From Streptomyces tailanensis (GTDB taxonomy: Bacteria; Actinomycetota; Actinomycetes; Streptomycetales; Streptomycetaceae): DNA of 64,000 nt. Location: contig NZ_VTHJ01000011.1 of assembly GCF_008386495.1 (NCBI RefSeq), positions 27,384-91,383 of the forward strand, in the 5' to 3' direction. The number at the start of each line of letters is the position of its first letter. The stretch's first letter is position 1. Positions 9,293-18,017 of the stretch are shown here, piece after piece. The translations under genes and the position numbers were made by a program. Below the pieces are notes generated by a model. The model saw only the letters and a program-made list of their open reading frames with translations, had not been told where the DNA came from and did not search any database.

Positions 9293-10429
9293 TTACGCCG
9301 GGTCGATGCGCGAGACGCTGCCGCGCAGGTCGAGCACGTACAGCTCGCCATCGCCTCCCTGCGCGAACGAGACGACACTGCCGCCGTCGACTCCGAGGTC
9401 GCTCACGCCGGTCACCTCGCCGTTCTCCATCCGCAGAGCGCGGACGGTGCCATCGCAGAAGTCGCTGAACACGTACTGACCCCTGAGGTCCGGGATCGCC
9501 TTGCCTCGGTAGACGTATCCGCCGGTCACCGAGCAGCCCAGCCCGTTGCGGTCGTACTCGTGGATCGGCGGTACGTGGTTCGCGGGCTCCGTGCCGCCCC
9601 GGAAGGGATGGTTGCCCTCCATCTGGGACCAGCCGTAATTCTCGCCGCCCTTGCTGTTCGCCGGGGCCCAGTCGATCTCCTCCCAGGCGTTCTGGCCGAC
9701 GTCACCGATCAGCAGGTCGCGCGTGCCCGCGTCGAAGGAGAACCGCCACGGGTTGCGCAGCCCGTACGCCCAGATCTCGTCCTTCGCGTTCGGGTCGTCC
9801 ACGAACGGGTTGTCCGGCGGGATCGCGTACGGCTTGCCGCCGCTCGGGTCGATCCGCAGCAGCTTGCCGAGCAGCGTGTCGAGGTTCTGCCCGTTGCCGT
9901 GCGGGTCGCCGCCCGAGCCGCCGTCGCCGAACGCGATGTAGAGGTAGCCGTCGGGGCCGAACTTGATGTCGCCGCCGTTGTGGTTCGCGTAGGGCTGCGT
10001 CTGGGTGAGGACGGTGCGCCGGGTGTCCGGCTGGATCTTGCCGTCCCGCACGGCGAACTCGTCCACGGTGCTGGTGCCTTGGCGGTTGGTGAACGAGATG
10101 TAGAAGTGCGCGAACTCCTTGTCGAACGCGATGCCCAGCAGGCCGCGTTCGCCGTCGGTGGTGGTCTCACCGGATATGTCGAGGACAGGCTCGCCGAGCC
10201 CCTCGTCGTCCAAGGCCCTTACTGTGCCCGCGCGTTCGGCTATCCAGACCGTGCCACCGGGGCCGGCGGTGCCTGCGGATGGATTCTGGGCCGTGGCCAC
10301 TTTCTTGAGTGTGACCTTCGCTGCCTGAGGTGGGGCGGCGGGCTCGTCGGCAGCCGCCGTGGTCAAGGCGAGGGAAGCGACGAGGCAGAGGGTGCCGATG
10401 ATCGCCGAGCTTCTGGTGCGAACTTTCAC
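9293..10429 (-). CDS. Secreted PQQ-dependent sugar (glucose/sorbosone) dehydrogenase family protein
   Basis: 378 residues. A signal peptide (RSSAIIGTLCLVASLALTTAAA) precedes a six-bladed beta-propeller of the GSDH type. Typical blocks are TVWIAERAGTVRALD, GERGLLGIAFD, NHNGGDIKFGPDGYLYIAFG, DGGSGGDPHGNGQNL, GKLLRIDP, WAYGLRNPWRFSFD, DVGQNAWEEID and GGENYGW. The family oxidises sugars with PQQ outside the membrane; the actual substrate is not predictable. The GTG at 10429 follows GGAGGA five bases away. An upstream extension to 10513 lacks a ribosome binding site and would bury the signal peptide. Confidence 0.9.
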   Translation of the reverse strand: MKVRTRSSAIIGTLCLVASLALTTAAADEPAAPPQAAKVTLKKVATAQNPSAGTAGPGGTVWIAERAGTVRALDDEGLGEPVLDISGETTTDGERGLLGIAFDKEFAHFYISFTNRQGTSTVDEFAVRDGKIQPDTRRTVLTQTQPYANHNGGDIKFGPDGYLYIAFGDGGSGGDPHGNGQNLDTLLGKLLRIDPSGGKPYAIPPDNPFVDDPNAKDEIWAYGLRNPWRFSFDAGTRDLLIGDVGQNAWEEIDWAPANSKGGENYGWSQMEGNHPFRGGTEPANHVPPIHEYDRNGLGCSVTGGYVYRGKAIPDLRGQYVFSDFCDGTVRALRMENGEVTGVSDLGVDGGSVVSFAQGGDGELYVLDLRGSVSRIDPA

Positions 10430-10638
10430 CGTGATCCTCCTGGAGGCGGCGAACGGGGGGAGGGCACCCGGCGGCCAGGGGCAGAGTTGGGTGGGTGTCG
10501 TCCACGCCGGCACGCAACCTGTGTGTGTGGGGGGGATGGTGCGCTACTGGCCACGGGTGAGGGTACCGGGACAGGAGTTGTTGACATAGACCAACGCTCC
10601 ATCCACCTACCTGAGGGAGGCCATGGGGCTGCTGCGGG

Positions 10639-10866
10639 GTGGCGGTGTCGGTCGGTGATGCCAGTGCTCGCCATCTCGCTTACCTGACGGACCGCGTACT
10701 CGTCGCCGATGGCCAACCCCAGCTGTACGGGACCCAGTACACCCATGAGGCCGATGGCACGGAACTGCGGCCTCAGCCGATCGCCGACCCTGAGCGTCTC
10801 GATGAACGACGCGCCGCCATGGGCCTGGAACCACAACCTCGCCGGAGGCGGCGGTCACACTCGTAG
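10639..10866 (+). pseudogene. C-terminal remnant of a DUF6624-like protein
   Basis: The plus strand encodes ARHLAYLTDRVLVADGQPQ, then LYGTQY and LRPQPIADPERLDERRAAMG, which is the characteristic C-terminal block of the DUF6624 family common in streptomycetes. The ~120 residues expected upstream are missing, and the frame changes shortly before this block, so only the tail remains. The antisense frame over the same bases is its shadow. Confidence 0.6.
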
Positions 10867-10959
10867 GAGGCGAGGGATCACCAGCGGGGAGCCGATGCCG
10901 GAGAGGACCATCGCTTCCACTACCAGTTCGGCGTCGAGGCTGATGTTGATCTCGGGCAT
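10855..10959 (-). CDS. Possible 34-residue peptide, unknown
   Basis: A short frame starts at an ATG (10959) with a strong GGGGGAG ribosome binding site. It reads MPEINISLDAELVVEAMVLS and ends IPRLLRV. The start resembles the first strand and helix of ribbon-helix-helix antitoxins, but the frame is too short for a full domain. It may be another truncated gene facing the DUF6624 remnant, with which it overlaps. Confidence 0.35.
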   Translation of the reverse strand: MPEINISLDAELVVEAMVLSGIGSPLVIPRLLRV

Positions 10960-11004
10960 GGCTCCCCCTTCGTCGGGCTGTTGCCGAACTCTGACCTCGG
11001 GTGG

Positions 11005-11907
11005 TCAGGGGTGTTCGCGGTCCACGGGGAGCCAGAGTTCGGCTTCGGCTTGCTTGCCGTCCGGGGAGAGTTGCGTGCGGAGGATCTCCGGGCCGGGGCG
11101 GGTGCGGTACGGGTTGGACGGGAACCACTCCGCGTAGATGTCTCGCCAGAGGTGCTGGATGGCCTCCGGGGCGGGGCCGGAGGTGGTGAAGACCGCCCAG
11201 GTGCCGGGTGGGACGGGGAGTACGGCCATGTCGTCGAGGGGGGTTGTGGCCATGGCCGACTCGGCGGACTCCGGTGTCGTGATCACGGCGTGGTAGTAGT
11301 CGAGTTCGGTGCCCTCGGCTCGGCTGGGGTCCAGGTCGTCACAGACCGCCACTGTGCCTTGGGGGTCCTGGTTCGAGAGTTTCGCGAATTCCTCCAGGTG
11401 GTCCCTCGTCCTCGGGGGTATTCCTCGTACGAAGTCGATGATCGACTGGTTCGGGCCCGTGTGGATCAGGGGGACCCGGGTCTTCGGGCCTACGACCGTG
11501 AACGCCGGGCGGTCCACGACGCGGTAGCGCATGCTGCTGCTCCCTTCGATGGTGAGGCGGAAGGTCAACCGGGGCTGGGAGACGAGCTCGGCGCCGGTGC
11601 GACGGGCCTCGCCGGGGCCTACGCCGTGCATGGCGCGGAAGGCGCGGGCGAACGCCTCGCCCGAGCCGTAGCCGTAGCGCACAGCGATCTCCAGGAGCGA
11701 GTCCTGCCGTGACAGGACCTCGGCGCCCGCGAGCGTCAGCCGCCGCCGGCGGATGTACTCCGACAGCGGCATGCCCGCCAGCGCGGAGAACATCCGGCGC
11801 AAGTGGTACTCCGACGTCGCCGCGATACGGGCCAACTCGGCCGCGTCGATGGGCTGGTCGAGGTGGTGCTCGATGTGCTCCATCGCCTGGTTGAGCCGCT
11901 CCAGCAC
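11005..11907 (-). CDS. AraC-family regulator with GyrI-like effector-binding domain
   Basis: 300 residues. An N-terminal double helix-turn-helix of AraC type (about residues 1-105: HLDQPIDAAELARIAATSEY, then HLRRMFSALAG, EIAVRYGYGS, AFARAFRAMHG) is fused to a GyrI-like ligand domain (about 130-300: YRVVDRPAFTVVG, PPGTWAVFTTSGPAP, EWFPSN). This Rob/SoxS-like arrangement usually senses small hydrophobic compounds and controls an exporter or detoxifying enzyme. No such gene is adjacent. The GTG at 11907 is supported by AGGAAGGAG eight bases upstream. Confidence 0.92.
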   Translation of the reverse strand: MLERLNQAMEHIEHHLDQPIDAAELARIAATSEYHLRRMFSALAGMPLSEYIRRRRLTLAGAEVLSRQDSLLEIAVRYGYGSGEAFARAFRAMHGVGPGEARRTGAELVSQPRLTFRLTIEGSSSMRYRVVDRPAFTVVGPKTRVPLIHTGPNQSIIDFVRGIPPRTRDHLEEFAKLSNQDPQGTVAVCDDLDPSRAEGTELDYYHAVITTPESAESAMATTPLDDMAVLPVPPGTWAVFTTSGPAPEAIQHLWRDIYAEWFPSNPYRTRPGPEILRTQLSPDGKQAEAELWLPVDREHP

Positions 11908-12006
11908 GCCCGGTCTCCTTCCTCTTTCGTGATCACCACGCTAGGAGGCAGACATCCTGCCGGGCCCGACATTCTGTGCCCGATCCGGTCAGGTCGGGTC
12001 CACCAC

Positions 12007-12050
12007 AGCACGACGGCACGACGGGAAAGCCCCCGTCGTGCCGTCGTGCT
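12007..12050 (-). terminator. Perfect 19-bp hairpin downstream of the CHAP gene
   Basis: Arms at 12007-12025 and 12032-12050 are exact reverse complements with a 6-base loop. The hairpin sits 23 bases past the CHAP gene stop, so it is a plausible intrinsic terminator without a U-tract, as is usual in streptomycetes. Between it and the stop lies a run of the repeated heptamer GCTCGCT. Confidence 0.75.
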
Positions 12051-12073
12051 CGCTGCTCGCTGCTCGCTGCTCG

Positions 12074-12787
12074 TTACTTCTTCTTGGGCGATACGTAGCC
12101 GACGACGTCACCGGCCTTGGTGTTGTACCGGGTGCGCTGGTAGACGCCCTCCGTGCCGCCGTTGCCGCTCTTGGTCGTGTTGCCCTCGATGGTCGTCAGT
12201 GCCTTGGTCTTGCTGTTGTAGCCGATGACGATGCCGATGTGGTCGACGTCCCAGCCGTTGGTGCCGAGGCTCGGGGTGCCGCCGTCCCAGTCGTAGAGGA
12301 CCGCGTCGCCGACCTTCGGGTGGTACGAACCCCGGGCGTGCCACGTGCCGATGGAGTTGCGGGCCCGGTAGAAGGAGCCGGCGAACGCGTCGGTGTTCTT
12401 CGTGCGGGCGCCGGAGTTCTTCCAGACGTAGCGGACGAAGTCGGCGCACCAGTTGTTGGTGCGCCACTGCAGGCCGCCGACCTTCTTGCACTTGCCGACC
12501 TCCCCGCTCTTAGGGTCGGTGGCGACGGCGCTGTAGTAGTTGCAGTTGCCGGCCATCTCGCGGTTGCGCGGCGACATCTTCACCTGCTTCTGCGCCAGGT
12601 TCTTGATGGCCTTCTGGAGCGTCACCCCGGCTGCGGACGCCGAGGACGACGACGTCTGTGCGGCCGGCGCGGCCGAGGCCGTCTGGGCCGTCAGGGTGCC
12701 GCCCGCGAGGGCCGTGATCAGCAGGAGGGTGGTGGCTGCGCGGCGCGCGGGCGCCTTGGCCTTGCTGGGCTTGGTGATGCCGGTCAT
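12074..12787 (-). CDS. Secreted CHAP-domain cell-wall hydrolase
   Basis: 237 residues. A signal peptide (ATTLLLITALAGGTLTAQTASA) is followed by a Ser/Ala linker and a C-terminal CHAP domain. The catalytic cysteine lies in NNWCADFVRYVW, the histidine in DVDHIGIVIGY, and an acidic residue in IEGNT. CHAP amidases or endopeptidases cut peptidoglycan peptides, so a role in wall turnover is likely. The ATG at 12787 follows AAAGGA; a 25-residue upstream extension has no ribosome binding site. It ends in KKK and is followed by a strong hairpin terminator. Confidence 0.9.
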   Translation of the reverse strand: MTGITKPSKAKAPARRAATTLLLITALAGGTLTAQTASAAPAAQTSSSSASAAGVTLQKAIKNLAQKQVKMSPRNREMAGNCNYYSAVATDPKSGEVGKCKKVGGLQWRTNNWCADFVRYVWKNSGARTKNTDAFAGSFYRARNSIGTWHARGSYHPKVGDAVLYDWDGGTPSLGTNGWDVDHIGIVIGYNSKTKALTTIEGNTTKSGNGGTEGVYQRTRYNTKAGDVVGYVSPKKK

Positions 12788-12882
12788 CGGAAGTCCTTTC
12801 CCCGTTGAAATCCCCGTGGTGTCGGGGGAGTTCGGGTTGCTCCCGTTTCCCTCCGACACCAAGAAGCGTCGCGGGGACCTCT

Positions 12883-15800
12883 TCAGCTTCCCTGCAGGTC
12901 CTCTTCAAGGCCCTTCAAGCCGGTGTCCACCTCCCTCGCCTCCCGCGCCTCGTACGCCGTGAACACCTCACCCGCCTCGGCCCGCAGGACGGCCGCCGTC
13001 CGGCTGTCGCCGAGGGAATCCCGCAGGGCCGCGAGGGTGCGCAGGGCGCGGGCCCGGGGCAGGGCGAGCCGCAGGGTGTCCCAGAGGGCGACGGACGCGG
13101 TGAGGTGGGTCTCCGCGTCGGCCGACCGCCCCTCGGCGAGGGCGCATTCACCGAGCCTGTGCCGGACCAGCGCCTCGCCGTACCGGTCGCCGTACGTCCG
13201 GCACACGTCGAGCAGGCCGTCGAGGTCCGCCGCCGCCTCCCGTGTGCGCCCCAGCCGCAGCCGGGCCTTGGCCCGTGCCTGGGCGGCGTACGCGCTCATC
13301 AGGCGGTCACCGAAGTCCCGGAGGATCGCGAGGGACCGGCTGGAGAGTTCCTCTGCCGTCGCGTAGTCGCCGAGGGCGCGGTGCAGCAGGCCGTACGTCC
13401 GCAGGGCGAGCGCCTCGCCGCGGCGGCTGCCGAGGCGTCGGTAGGCGGTCAGGGACTCGTCGAGGAGGGCGCGGGCGGTGGCGTACTCGCCGAGTTCGAG
13501 GTGGACGGAACCGGCGTACCGGCAGGCGAGACCGAGCCCCGTCGCGTCGTCGAGCCGCCTGAAGTCCTCGATGGCGCGGGTGAGTTCGCGTGACGCGTCC
13601 CGCAACCGGCCCTGTTCGCGGTAGGTGCTGCCCAGCCCCGTGAGGGCCGCCGCGTGTCCCCGTACGTCGCCGAGGTCGGCGCACAGGGCGGCCGCGTGCC
13701 GGTAGAGGTCCACGGCCGCGGTGTAGTGGTCCTGCTCGTACTGGAGTTGGCCGAGGCCGATGAGGAGCAGGGCCTCTCCGGGGCGGTCCTCGGCGCGGCG
13801 TACGGCGGCCAGCGCGGCCTCGTGGGTGCGCGACCACGAGTCGAAGCGGTTGTTGACGATGTAGGCGGTCGAGCACAGGGTGACGGCGGCCTCGCGGGCG
13901 AGCGCGTGCAGGTCCATGGCGGCGGCACGCTCGACGGCGGAGGCGATCGCGCCGGCCTCCGCCTCGAACCACGCGGCCGGGTCGGCCAGCACCTGCCCGG
14001 CCGCCCGGTCGTCGACCGGCCACAGGGTGCGCGGGACCTGGAGCACCACCTCGCCGGAGGGTGCCGCGGCGGCCGCACGGCGGGTGAGCCACAGCCAGCC
14101 GCCGAGCGCGCGGCGGAGGGCGGCGGCACGCTCGGCGGGCGGCTCCTCCGCCTCGGCGCGCTCGGCCGCGTACACCCGGACCAGGTCGTGCAGTCCGAAG
14201 CGTGGCTGCCCGGCGCTGTCGACGCCCGTGAAGTGCAGCAGCTGGGCGTCGATGAGCCGCTCCACGACGTCCTCGGCGTCCGCCGTCCTCGGCAGGTCCA
14301 GCAGCGCGGCCACCGTCCAGGCGGCCACGTCGGGCGCGCCGAGCAGGGCGAGGCGGCGCAGGGCGGTGCGGCCGGGGGCGTCGAGCGCGTCGTAGCCGAG
14401 GCCGAGTCCGGTGCGTACCTCCAGGTCGCCGACGGCCAGCTCGTCGAGGCGGCGGCGTTCGTCGGTGAGGCGGTCGGCGAGCATGCCCGGCGTCCAGTGC
14501 CGGCGGGTCGCGAGGCGGGCGCCGGCGATGCGCAGGGCCAGCGGCAGCCCGCCGCACAACGCCACGATCCGCCGCGCGGCCTCGGGTTCGCTTCCGACGT
14601 TCCCGCCGCCGGCGATCCGGGCGAGGAGTTCGAGCCCCAACTCGTCGTCCAGTACGCCGAGTCCGGTACGGGCCGCGCCGCCGAGGCCCGCCAGCCGGGC
14701 ACGGGAGGTGATCAGCACGCCGCAGCTCTCGCTGCCCGGCAGCAGCGGCCGTACCTGCGCCTCGCTGCCCGCGTCGTCGAGGACCAGCAGGACGCGGCGC
14801 CGGGCGAGCAGGCTGCGGAACAGGTCGCCACGTTCGGCGAGACCCTCGGGCGGCTCGGCGCCCAGCGCGCGCAGCAGCCGCCCCAGCACCTCGTCGGGCG
14901 GCACCGGGTCGGCGAAGCCGTGCAGTTCGGCGTAGAGCTGGCCGTCGGGGTAGTCGGCGGCGACGCGGTGCGCGACCTGCACGGCGAACGCGGACTTCCC
15001 TACTCCGCCGGGTCCGGTCACGACGGCGACCGGCATCGCGGTGCGGGGTCCGGTCAACATGGCGGCCACTTCGGCGAGTTCCTGCCGACGGCCGGTGAAG
15101 TCGCCGATGGCGGGCGGGACGAGGGCGGCTCGGGGGAGGGGGATGGGGCTGGGATGGGGGCTGGGGTGTGGTGGCCGTACGCGGGTGGAGGCGTCGGCGG
15201 GGGCGGCCTTGGAGGTGGCTGCGGGGGTGGCTTGAGGGGCTTCGGGGGTGGCTTGGGGGGCTTGAGGGGCTTGAGGGGCTGCGGAGGCGGTCGGCATCAG
15301 TTCCCCGTCCGCCCGCAGGATCGCCTCGTACAACCGGCGCAACTCCGGGCCCGGATCGATGCCCAGCTCCTCGGCGAGTACGGCACGTCCCTCCGCGTAC
15401 ACCGTGAGGGCGTCGGCCTGTCGCCCCAGGCGGTAGAGGGTGAGCATCAGTTGGCCGCGCAGCCGCTCCCGGGTGGGGTGAGTGTCGACGAGGGCGGTCA
15501 GCTCGGCGACCAGGTTCCGCTCGCGGCCGGACAACGCGAGATCGGCGGCGATCCGGTCCTCCAGGGCGGCCCGCCGCGCCTCCTCCAGCCGCTCGGCCTC
15601 GACGCGCAGCGCCTCGCCGACCCCGCCGAGGGCCGAGCCCCGCCATAACTCCTGTGCCTCGCCGAGGAGTTGGGAGGCGGACTCGTGGTCGCCGGAGGCC
15701 GCCCGCTGTCGCCCGGCCGCCGTGAGCCGTTCGAAGTCCGCGAGGTCGATACGGTCGTGGTCGCCGTCCACGTGCAGCAGATAGCCGTGCGGACGGGTCT

Positions 15801-16095
15801 TGATCCCGTGCGGACGGGTCTTGATCCCGTCAGCCCCGTCAGCCCCGGCGGCCCCGGCGGCCCCGGCGGGCAGCGCGCGCCGCAGTCCGTGGACGTACGT
15901 CTGGATCAGCGCGCGCGCCGACTCCGGCGGTTCGTCGCCCCAGACCGCGTCGATCAGCGTCCCGGCGGGGACCACCTGCCCGGGCCGCAGCAGCAGCGCG
16001 GCCAGCAGGGCGCGGGGCTTGGGCCCGCCGAGCGGGAGCCGGCGGCCGCCGGACCAGACCTCGACCGGGCCGAGCAGTCGGTATTCCAGAGCCAC
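12883..16095 (-). CDS. AfsR/SARP-family giant regulator (wHTH-BTAD-NB-ARC-TPR)
   Basis: 1,070-residue cytoplasmic transcription regulator. Residues ~1-95 form the OmpR-like DNA-binding domain (YRLLGPVEVW, GGPKPRALLAALLLRPG, VWGDEPPESAR, YVHGLRRAL). Residues ~110-250 are the bacterial activation domain (ERLRGQLMLTLYRLGRQADA). A Pro/Ala linker follows. The NB-ARC ATPase has Walker A GPGGVGKSAF near residue 360 and Walker B VLLVLDDAG near 435. The C-terminal half carries TPR repeats (GLGQLQYEQDHYTAAVDLYR). The GTG at 16095 has a G-rich ribosome binding site. Such proteins switch on antibiotic or developmental genes in response to signals, but no biosynthetic cluster is in the window. A 21-bp tandem duplication lies in the linker (15785-15826). 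Confidence 0.93.
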   Translation of the reverse strand: MALEYRLLGPVEVWSGGRRLPLGGPKPRALLAALLLRPGQVVPAGTLIDAVWGDEPPESARALIQTYVHGLRRALPAGAAGAAGADGADGIKTRPHGIKTRPHGYLLHVDGDHDRIDLADFERLTAAGRQRAASGDHESASQLLGEAQELWRGSALGGVGEALRVEAERLEEARRAALEDRIAADLALSGRERNLVAELTALVDTHPTRERLRGQLMLTLYRLGRQADALTVYAEGRAVLAEELGIDPGPELRRLYEAILRADGELMPTASAAPQAPQAPQATPEAPQATPAATSKAAPADASTRVRPPHPSPHPSPIPLPRAALVPPAIGDFTGRRQELAEVAAMLTGPRTAMPVAVVTGPGGVGKSAFAVQVAHRVAADYPDGQLYAELHGFADPVPPDEVLGRLLRALGAEPPEGLAERGDLFRSLLARRRVLLVLDDAGSEAQVRPLLPGSESCGVLITSRARLAGLGGAARTGLGVLDDELGLELLARIAGGGNVGSEPEAARRIVALCGGLPLALRIAGARLATRRHWTPGMLADRLTDERRRLDELAVGDLEVRTGLGLGYDALDAPGRTALRRLALLGAPDVAAWTVAALLDLPRTADAEDVVERLIDAQLLHFTGVDSAGQPRFGLHDLVRVYAAERAEAEEPPAERAAALRRALGGWLWLTRRAAAAAPSGEVVLQVPRTLWPVDDRAAGQVLADPAAWFEAEAGAIASAVERAAAMDLHALAREAAVTLCSTAYIVNNRFDSWSRTHEAALAAVRRAEDRPGEALLLIGLGQLQYEQDHYTAAVDLYRHAAALCADLGDVRGHAAALTGLGSTYREQGRLRDASRELTRAIEDFRRLDDATGLGLACRYAGSVHLELGEYATARALLDESLTAYRRLGSRRGEALALRTYGLLHRALGDYATAEELSSRSLAILRDFGDRLMSAYAAQARAKARLRLGRTREAAADLDGLLDVCRTYGDRYGEALVRHRLGECALAEGRSADAETHLTASVALWDTLRLALPRARALRTLAALRDSLGDSRTAAVLRAEAGEVFTAYEAREAREVDTGLKGLEEDLQGS
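15785..15826 (-). repeat. 21-bp exact tandem duplication inside the SARP gene
   Basis: Two identical 21-base units give the doubled peptide GIKTRPHGIKTRPHG within the DNA-binding/BTAD region. Short 9-bp GCC-rich repeats follow immediately (GAAGAAGADGADG in the protein). Confidence 0.9.
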
Positions 16096-16250
16096 GGAAC
16101 CCCCCGTTTCCACGCGGTTTCGTGCGCATGCCAATTCCGAGCGGCTTGGCATCGTACGCATCCGGCCGGTGGGGGTCACGGAGAACATGCGGGGGTTTTC
16201 GCAGAAAAGGCTGCATGCGGCGATCCGACCGAAAGGCCAATTCTGAGCAA

Positions 16251-16290
16251 CACGCGGGCTGTGCCCGGGGGTTGAGGCACAGCCCGCGTG
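16251..16290 (-). terminator. 15-bp hairpin downstream of the large lipoprotein gene
   Basis: Arms 16251-16265 and 16276-16290 are exact complements with a 10-base loop. The hairpin lies ~45 bases after the stop of the gene at 16333-17835 and before the divergent start region of the SARP gene. Confidence 0.7.
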
Positions 16291-16332
16291 GCCGTGAGGA
16301 TTGCCGTAAGCGCTACGGCTCGTCCGTAGGAG

Positions 16333-17835
16333 CTACGGCGTCGTCGCCTCGCCCTTCGTCAGCAGCCACTCCTCGTGCAGCGCCCCCAGGGGGATCTTCT
16401 TCTGGAAGATGGGGGTGCCGAAGATGGAGAGCTGGAGGTTCAGGGTGCCGGTGAGGTCCACGCCGCCGTACAGGGCCCAGGAGCCGGACGCCGAGCCCGT
16501 GCCGTTCGCCGAGCCCTCGGCCGTGCCTTCGGCCTCCGCCCGCAGGTACGGGGCCAGGTCGGCGGTGACGCCCACCGTGCCGTAGAGGCCGACCGTGGCC
16601 TCGGCGCCCAGGGCCGCCTTGACGTCGCCGACCGCGGTGACGGTCGCCTTCAGGGGCTCGCCGGTCATGCGGGACTCGCTGACGCCGGTCCAGCCCTTGG
16701 ACCAGGTGAAGTTGCCGCCGACCTTGAAGTCGCCCTTGAGGTCCTGTTCGACGTCGACGGTCACGCGGCCGTCGGCGTCCACCTGGAAGTAGCAGACGAG
16801 GTCGAGGTTGACGACGATCGGGACCGGGCCGACCTGGATGACGGGGTCGGCGTGGAGTTCGGCGAAGGGGATCCGGATCGGCTTGCCCTCGGTCGAGCCG
16901 GCCGCGCGGCCCTTCAACGACCACTGCGACGCCCAGTCGCCGGTCAGGCCCAGGAACGCGCCGCCGGGCGAGGAGCCCGTGCCGGACCCGGAGCCGTCGT
17001 ACGAGAAGGAGACCTCCGGGGCGAGTTGCACGAAGCCCTCGACCGACGCGGCGGCCGACGCCGGGGCGTCCTCCGCGGTGGCCACGGCGGCACCGACGTC
17101 GATGCGCAGGCTGCCGAGCGGGAGCCTCGCGCCCTCGGGGCCGAAGGTGAGGTCACCGGTCTTCGCCCAGGAGACCTTCACGCCCTGGACGAGCGGGTCG
17201 ACCTCCATGGTGGACGGGTCCACGGGGACCGTGCCGTCGGCCGTGGTCTCGCCCAGTACGGAGCTGAGTTCCGCCGGTTCCGTCTCCACCGTCGTGCCGC
17301 CGCCGTCCTCCGCGGGGCCGACGATCTTCGTGACCTCGGCGAGCAGGCCGTCGGGGGCGCCGGGGGCGGGGGCGCTGGCGATGACGTCGCCGACGGCGAC
17401 GGCGGCCTTCGGCTTCCCGCCCGCGTCCGGGGTGTCGGGGGTCTTGTCCGCGTCCGGGGCGGAGATGGAAGGCGAGGGTGAGTTCGAGGGCGCTGTCGGG
17501 GACGAGTCGTCGTTCGACTTCGTCGGGGCCGAGATCACCGCCCGGCCGCTCTTCTTGTCGTACGACGCGACCTTGAGCGCGGACTTCTTGGCCTTGCCCT
17601 GGTCGGCGGCGGCATCCGCGTCGGCCACGGCGGTGGGGGTCGCGCCACCGGTCGCGGCCGATACGACGGCGAGTTGCTCCTCGGCCGCCGCGGGCTCGGG
17701 GGTCTCGGCCGCCGCGGCGGGGGCCTTGTCGGCGGCGGCGGAACCGGAGTCGGCGGAGCAGCCGGTGGTCAGCAGGGTGGCGACGGTGACCGCCGACAGC
17801 GCCGAAAGCAAGGCATGTCTTCTGAGCTTGTGCAC
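16333..17835 (-). CDS. Large putative lipoprotein, function unknown
   Basis: 500 residues. The signal sequence has lipobox LLTTGC (residues ~18-23), followed by ~130 residues of Ala/Pro/Ser/Asp-rich low-complexity linker and a long C-terminal part with a beta-strand-rich pattern (repeated GxxVTVDV-, VNLDLVCYFQVD-like segments). I do not recognise a domain. The Gly/Thr-rich regular strands suggest an extracellular beta-sandwich or adhesin-like fold. The GTG at 17835 has GAGGA upstream. Longer readings upstream of it have no signal sequence at the right place. Confidence 0.75.
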   Translation of the reverse strand: MHKLRRHALLSALSAVTVATLLTTGCSADSGSAAADKAPAAAAETPEPAAAEEQLAVVSAATGGATPTAVADADAAADQGKAKKSALKVASYDKKSGRAVISAPTKSNDDSSPTAPSNSPSPSISAPDADKTPDTPDAGGKPKAAVAVGDVIASAPAPGAPDGLLAEVTKIVGPAEDGGGTTVETEPAELSSVLGETTADGTVPVDPSTMEVDPLVQGVKVSWAKTGDLTFGPEGARLPLGSLRIDVGAAVATAEDAPASAAASVEGFVQLAPEVSFSYDGSGSGTGSSPGGAFLGLTGDWASQWSLKGRAAGSTEGKPIRIPFAELHADPVIQVGPVPIVVNLDLVCYFQVDADGRVTVDVEQDLKGDFKVGGNFTWSKGWTGVSESRMTGEPLKATVTAVGDVKAALGAEATVGLYGTVGVTADLAPYLRAEAEGTAEGSANGTGSASGSWALYGGVDLTGTLNLQLSIFGTPIFQKKIPLGALHEEWLLTKGEATTP

Positions 17836-18017
17836 GCGTGATCCTCGGGAGCGGTTGATGGGGGTTGTGAACAGGTGGCGGTGGACGGCACATGAGTGCG
17901 TCCTGGCGCGCAGGAGTGTGCCTTCGGGCAGCGGCAAGCGCGCCCACAAGTAGGGAACGAAAGTTCTTTCATCGAATGCGTGACCTTCACCAGTGGTGGC
18001 CGTTGATGTGATGACAG

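Noticed and set aside
10426..10836. Minus-strand frame beginning WFQAHGGASFIETLRVG
   Set aside because: It is the complement of the DUF6624-like remnant and runs into the promoter and start of the sugar dehydrogenase gene.
13654..15648. 664-codon frame on the plus strand inside the SARP regulator gene
   Set aside because: Product is Gly/Val/Arg-rich without motifs and lies antisense to clear BTAD and NB-ARC domains.
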